Source of the DNA: CAIZGX01 sp039805165
Lineage (GTDB): Bacteria > Bacteroidota > Bacteroidia > Flavobacteriales_D > Sanyastnellaceae
DNA length: 19,011 nucleotides
Direction: 5' to 3'
Assembly: GCA_039805165.1 (NCBI GenBank)
Contig: JBDLUS010000148.1
Span: 1 to 19,011, forward strand
Numbering within the stretch: position 1 is the first letter of the stretch; each line of letters opens with the position of its first letter. A program made the position numbers and the translations under genes. The notes below the pieces were generated by a model that did not search any database, was not told the origin of the DNA, and saw nothing but the letters and a program-made list of their open reading frames with translations. Shown in pieces: positions 15,059 to 19,011 of this stretch.

Positions 15059-17929
15059 ATGAAATTGAATGATCAAATGAAAAAAAAATCAATCCTGCTT
15101 TTATTGTTTTTGTCGTGCTTATCTGTTGGCGCGCAGACTATTATTAAAGGAACTGTTGTAAACTCTTCGGCCGAACCAGTTGTTGGGGCAATCATTATTG
15201 TTGAAGGAACCTCATACGGAGCTGCTTCGAATGCGTTCGGTGAATACAACATTGACGTTAAGAATGGTGGAAACTACACCATTGAGGTAAAGGCTATTTC
15301 TTATGCGACCCAAAAGATTTCTGGAATTGAAGTCGCTTCAGGAAAGGAAATAAAGGCAGATATTGTTCTTCAATCAGAATCATTCATGGTTGGTGGAGGA
15401 GTGGAAATTAAAGATTTCCGCAAGACTAGCACAGAAGCCGCCGTTATCATGGAAATGCGCGAGGCGAAAGGAGTAGTAAGTGGAATAGGAGCAGTTCAAA
15501 TTCAAAAGGGACAGGATAGAAATGCTTCTGAAGTTGCTCGAAGAATTCCAGGGGTAACCATTATTGATAATCGTTTCGTTATGGTGCGCGGATTGACCGA
15601 GCGTTACAACGCTGTAATGATGAATGGTGTTTTGGTTCCGTCATTGGAGCCGGATGTTCGTTCATTTTCTTTCGACCTTATTCCAAGCCAAGCAATTGAT
15701 CGTTTTTTAATTTTCAAATCGCCTTCTCCAGATCTTCCAGGAGAATTTGCCGGTGGAGCTATTAATGTTTACACCAAGAATTTCCCTGATTACAAAACTT
15801 CGTTAGATGTGAGTATGGCGACGAATTACCGTTCGAACACGACAGGACAAGAAATTTTGAGCAATGTGAATTCTGGTTCGGAAGCACTTGGTTTCGATAA
15901 CGGAACACGTGATTTACCATCTGATTTTCCAAGCAATGTTCGTAACGCAACGACTGAAGAAGAGCGCAGAGCATTAAGCTTAGCATTGCCAAATTCATGG
16001 GGATATAAATCAGAAACGGCATTGCCTGATCGCCGTGTTAACGTGTCGTTCGGTAAGCGTTTTCAAACAGAAAAAATTCAATTCGGAAATTTTACTGCGA
16101 TTAGTTATTCAAGAACTGCACAGCGCCAAAATTCTCATCGTCTCGACTATAATGTATTCGACGAAGCAACACAAGTAAGTGATACGGTCTTTTCATTCGA
16201 CGACATGATTTATCAAAAGAACGCTAACGTCGGTGTTCTTCACAACTGGGGAATGAAAACCGATAAAAGCTTCATTGAGTTTAAAAACTTCTTGAATCAA
16301 AATGGTCTTCAGTCGAACACATTCAGAACAGGTCGTGCATTGGAAGAAGGTAATTACCGACAGGAGTATTCTTTCCGTTATACCGAGCGTCGCATGTACA
16401 ACACGCAATTGACAGGAACACATGAGTTGTTCAAAGGAAAGGGAAGTTTAAACTGGGCGTTAGGTTATGCACAAACAAGAAGAAACGATCCAGATTGGAA
16501 ACGTATTCGTTACACTCGTCCATTAGACGGTTCAGACGAGAACTTCCACGCATACTTCACAACTGTGGCTCAACCTTTCTTCTCAGGAAGATTGTTCATG
16601 AACTTGAAAGAGGATGTAAGAACGTATGCTGCGAACTACGAGCATAAGTTAAAGCAACTTAACACGGATAAAGAAAAGCCACGCTTCGCAACAATTAAAG
16701 CAGGTTTCTACATTGAAGACAAGGATCGTGATTTCGGTTCACGTAACTTAGGCTATGTGATCAATGCTTTCGATTTCGATTGGAACAAAGACACCACTAG
16801 CATTGGGAATATATTGGCTCCTGAGAACATGGCCGATTCAACTGGATTCTTATTAGATGAAGACACTCGTGGAGCAGATAAGTACCACGCTTCTTCAAAC
16901 TTATACGCGGGTTATGCAATGCTTACTTTACCCTTCGAGAAATTAACTATTTCGGGTGGTATTCGCTTGGAGCAAAATTCACAAGTGTTAACCAGTGCTG
17001 ACATTACGGGAACACCGATTACAGCAACGCTTGATTCGCTAGTGTTCCTTCCTTCAGTAAACGTTTCTTACACATTAAATAAGAAAACGACCTTACGCGC
17101 AGCATACGGAAAGACAGTGAACAGACCTGAGTTTCGTGAATTGGCTCCGTTCAGTTTCTACGATTTCGAAAACAACTTCATCAATACAGGTAATCCGAAT
17201 TTGACTTTCGCAACGAACTCAAATGCAGATTTACGCATTGAACACTACCCTTCAAATACAGAATACCTGAGTGCTGCTTTATTCTATAAAGAGTTTAACA
17301 ATCCGATCGAGCCTTACTTCGTTCCTGGAGTAGGTTCAGGTGGAACACGTAGTTTCGCTCCGGGTAATGCTTTGGGTGCAACCAGCTACGGAGTGGAATT
17401 CGATATTCGTAAGTCGTTGAAGGAATTGACTGCAAACAGAGTTCTGCAAAACTTGACTTTGGTAGCTAATGCTTCTTTCATTAAGTCAGATATTCAAGTG
17501 AGTGCAGATGGATTGGCTTCAGGATTGAATCCAAATCGTCCAATGGTTGGACAATCTCCGTATATCATTAACGGAGGGTTGTACTACGACAACGATTCTT
17601 TGGGATGGCAAATCACTGTATTGTATAATCGCATTGGCCCACGTGTTACTATCGTTGGTATTCCTGATATACCTGAGGTGTATGAAATGTCTCGCGACAT
17701 GTTAGACATTGCGATAACAAAGTCGTTTAAAAATGGTTTTTCTGTTCGTGCGGGTGTTCAAGATGTTTTGAAACAAGATTTCGTATTCCTTCAAGATGCT
17801 AATCAGGATGGTAAATTAAGCCGCGCGAATGACCAACGTCTTCAATACTTCAACAGAGGTAATTACTGGAGTGTGACCTTGAGTTACAAGTTCAGAGAAG
17901 ATGTGAAAGCATCGAAGAGAAAGAACTAA
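15059..17929 (+). CDS. TonB-dependent outer-membrane receptor with carboxypeptidase-regulatory-like domain
   Basis: A 956-residue receptor. The signal peptide (core KKKSILLLLFLSCLSVGAQ) fits best if translation begins at Met7 (ATG 15077); ATG 15059 is also possible. Residues about 28-105 are a carboxypeptidase-regulatory-like beta-sandwich (IKGTVVNSSAEPVVGA, FGEYNI). Residues about 120-240 are the plug (NASEVARRIPGVTI, VMVRGLTERYN, GEFAGGAINVYTK). The rest is a TonB-type barrel with recognisable late strands (TLRAAYGKTVNRPEFRELAP, NPNLTFATNSNADL). The family moves large or scarce ligands across the outer membrane using TonB energy. No SusD partner follows, which argues against a standard glycan-utilisation pair. 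The barrel ends YWSVTLSYKF and is followed by a short charged tail (REDVKASKRKN). The substrate is not evident. Confidence 0.93.
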   Translation: MKLNDQMKKKSILLLLFLSCLSVGAQTIIKGTVVNSSAEPVVGAIIIVEGTSYGAASNAFGEYNIDVKNGGNYTIEVKAISYATQKISGIEVASGKEIKADIVLQSESFMVGGGVEIKDFRKTSTEAAVIMEMREAKGVVSGIGAVQIQKGQDRNASEVARRIPGVTIIDNRFVMVRGLTERYNAVMMNGVLVPSLEPDVRSFSFDLIPSQAIDRFLIFKSPSPDLPGEFAGGAINVYTKNFPDYKTSLDVSMATNYRSNTTGQEILSNVNSGSEALGFDNGTRDLPSDFPSNVRNATTEEERRALSLALPNSWGYKSETALPDRRVNVSFGKRFQTEKIQFGNFTAISYSRTAQRQNSHRLDYNVFDEATQVSDTVFSFDDMIYQKNANVGVLHNWGMKTDKSFIEFKNFLNQNGLQSNTFRTGRALEEGNYRQEYSFRYTERRMYNTQLTGTHELFKGKGSLNWALGYAQTRRNDPDWKRIRYTRPLDGSDENFHAYFTTVAQPFFSGRLFMNLKEDVRTYAANYEHKLKQLNTDKEKPRFATIKAGFYIEDKDRDFGSRNLGYVINAFDFDWNKDTTSIGNILAPENMADSTGFLLDEDTRGADKYHASSNLYAGYAMLTLPFEKLTISGGIRLEQNSQVLTSADITGTPITATLDSLVFLPSVNVSYTLNKKTTLRAAYGKTVNRPEFRELAPFSFYDFENNFINTGNPNLTFATNSNADLRIEHYPSNTEYLSAALFYKEFNNPIEPYFVPGVGSGGTRSFAPGNALGATSYGVEFDIRKSLKELTANRVLQNLTLVANASFIKSDIQVSADGLASGLNPNRPMVGQSPYIINGGLYYDNDSLGWQITVLYNRIGPRVTIVGIPDIPEVYEMSRDMLDIAITKSFKNGFSVRAGVQDVLKQDFVFLQDANQDGKLSRANDQRLQYFNRGNYWSVTLSYKFREDVKASKRKN

Positions 17930-17959
17930 CATAACATTCGCTTAAAACACATAACATTC
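17929..17959. repeat. 11-bp direct repeat (ACATAACATTC) just after the TonB receptor gene
   Basis: ACATAACATTC occurs at 17929-17939 and again at 17949-17959, a 20-bp period or about two helical turns. It lies in the 117-bp gap (17930-18046) before the beta-helix gene. No strong hairpin or T-tract terminator is seen in this gap. A weak -7 box, GAAGTTTG (18021-18028), could serve the downstream gene, but no TTG is well placed. Whether the repeat has a role is unknown. Confidence 0.35.
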
Positions 17960-18046
17960 CCCTTCGAATTGCGTAATGAATCCTTAAGTGCTTCATCATC
18001 TTCTTATAAAGTGGCTGAAGGAAGTTTGCACAAACAAATTCAAATC

Positions 18047-19011
18047 ATGAAAAAACTTTTATTCTCTTGCGCGCTTCTATTGGCGGGTCTTGCTAGCCAA
18101 GCGCAGATTGTGGTAAGTGGAAACATTGACATCAATGGAACTACTACCTGGACAAACAATAACATTTACATCCTTTCTGGATTCGTAAAGGTTACAGCTA
18201 ACGATACTTTGGTTATCCAACCGGGTACTATCATCAAAGGAGACCTTGTTACTAAAGGATCTTTAATTATTGAGCGTGATGGATACATCAACGCACAAGG
18301 TACAGTTGAACAACCGATTGTTATGACTTCACAAAAAGCTGCCGGACAAAGAAGTTACGGTGACTGGGGTGGATTAATTATTTGCGGAAGAGCTGCAGTG
18401 AATTCACCAGCTAACGCAGGAAATGGAACAGCTGCAGGTGAAGCAGTAGTTGAAGGTGGAGTAGGTTCTATCTACGGTGGTGGTGCGAACCCAGAGCTAA
18501 ACGACAACTCAGGTATTATCAGTTACGTTCGTATTGAGTTCGGTGGAATTCCTTTCCAACCGAATTCTGAAATTAACGGTATCACCATGTGCGGTGTTGG
18601 TAATGGAACAACCATTGACCACGTTCAAGTTTCTTATTGCGGTGACGATGCTTTCGAATGGTTCGGCGGTAACGTTAACGTGAAGAACATTATTTCTTAT
18701 CGCAACTGGGACGATGATTTCGATACCGATTTCGGATTCCGTGGTAACGTTCAATTCGCATTGGCTGTTCGCGATCCACAAATCGCTGACCAATCAGGTT
18801 CAAACGGTTTCGAGTCAGACAACGACGCAAGCGGAAGCACAGCAACTCCAAACACACAACCTCACTTCTCAAACGTAACTGTTGCTGGACCGTTGTTGTT
18901 CAACAGCACCATCAACACAAACTACAAGCGTGCATTGCACTTGAGAAGAAGAACAGAGTGTAGTGCATTCAACAGTGTTTTTGCTGGATATCCAGTTGGA
19001 CTTTTAATCGA
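18047..19011 (+). CDS. Secreted beta-helix-like surface protein, 3' end outside window
   Basis: The first 321 residues of a protein start at ATG 18047; the frame is open to the right edge. The signal peptide is MKKLLFSCALLLAGLASQAQ. The mature protein has the rung-like alternation of a right-handed parallel beta-helix: IYILSGFVKV, LVIQPGTIIKGD, IIERDGYINAQGT, PIVMTSQ, YGDWGGLIICG, SGIISYVRIEFGG, NGITMCGVGNGTTIDHVQVSY. It also has a strikingly acidic block at residues 222-228 (DDDFDTD), preceded by DDAFEWFGGNVNVKN. I recognise this as a widespread Bacteroidota secreted family; members often end in a T9SS sorting domain, which would lie outside the window. It follows the TonB receptor gene on the same strand, so the two probably work together. 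Its function is unknown, and no polysaccharide-lyase catalytic set is evident. Confidence 0.85.
   Translation, partial: MKKLLFSCALLLAGLASQAQIVVSGNIDINGTTTWTNNNIYILSGFVKVTANDTLVIQPGTIIKGDLVTKGSLIIERDGYINAQGTVEQPIVMTSQKAAGQRSYGDWGGLIICGRAAVNSPANAGNGTAAGEAVVEGGVGSIYGGGANPELNDNSGIISYVRIEFGGIPFQPNSEINGITMCGVGNGTTIDHVQVSYCGDDAFEWFGGNVNVKNIISYRNWDDDFDTDFGFRGNVQFALAVRDPQIADQSGSNGFESDNDASGSTATPNTQPHFSNVTVAGPLLFNSTINTNYKRALHLRRRTECSAFNSVFAGYPVGLLI

Noticed and set aside
14991..17940. Mobile element bounded by the 9-bp inverted repeat CGAATGTTA/TAACATTCG
   Set aside because: No transposase or integrase is present, there are no target-site duplications, and the enclosed gene is an ordinary receptor. A 9-bp match is not strong evidence.

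Overview
The window looks like chromosomal DNA from a Bacteroidota bacterium, probably a flavobacterium-like lineage (Flavobacteriales is an inference). Three things point there. Two secreted proteins end in the gliding-motility-type (type B) sorting domain of the type IX secretion system (T9SS). One of them is followed directly by a PorP/SprF gene and a TPR/PD40-type lipoprotein. A TonB-dependent receptor carries the N-terminal carboxypeptidase-regulatory-like domain typical of the phylum, and one good promoter candidate has the phylum's TAnnTTTG -7 box. No tRNA, rRNA, CRISPR array, transposase or phage gene was seen, and coding density is very high: no gene-free stretch exceeds about 165 bp.

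Positions 1-14492 are all on the minus strand. Read in the direction of transcription they are: a fused B12-dependent acyl-CoA mutase (icmF), exodeoxyribonuclease III (xth), a TerB/J-domain co-chaperone (djlA-like), a secreted L-type-lectin protein with a T9SS sorting domain, a 1898-residue surface protein, a PorP/SprF outer-membrane protein, and a lipoprotein that runs off the left edge. The 1898-residue protein has three PKD-like domains, 20.5 MopE-type Asp/Asn/Cys-rich repeats, a thrombospondin-3-like Asp-rich stretch and a T9SS type B sorting domain. Spacing suggests two units. icmF-xth-djlA, perhaps with the lectin gene, have gaps of 6, 3 and 30 nt. The giant protein, porP/sprF and the lipoprotein have a 1-nt overlap and a 3-nt gap. 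Between the units is a 74-nt gap with a Bacteroidota-type -7 box and a perfect 8-bp hairpin.

Positions 14655-19011 are on the plus strand: a small cysteine-free ArsR-type winged-helix regulator, a 956-residue TonB-dependent receptor, and a secreted beta-helix-like protein that runs off the right edge. The regulator is divergent from icmF across 162 bp. A 21-bp element (AAGATA, ATTCACTTTT, ATTT) occurs upstream of both the regulator and the receptor gene.

Functional reading: the left part is a cell-surface/adhesion module in which a giant repeat protein is made together with its likely dedicated outer-membrane partner and a T9SS-associated lipoprotein. The middle is acyl-CoA metabolism plus housekeeping repair and chaperone genes. 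The right part looks like a regulated outer-membrane uptake or surface locus of unknown substrate. The least explained parts are the MopE-repeat protein with its export partners and the ArsR/TonB/beta-helix group.
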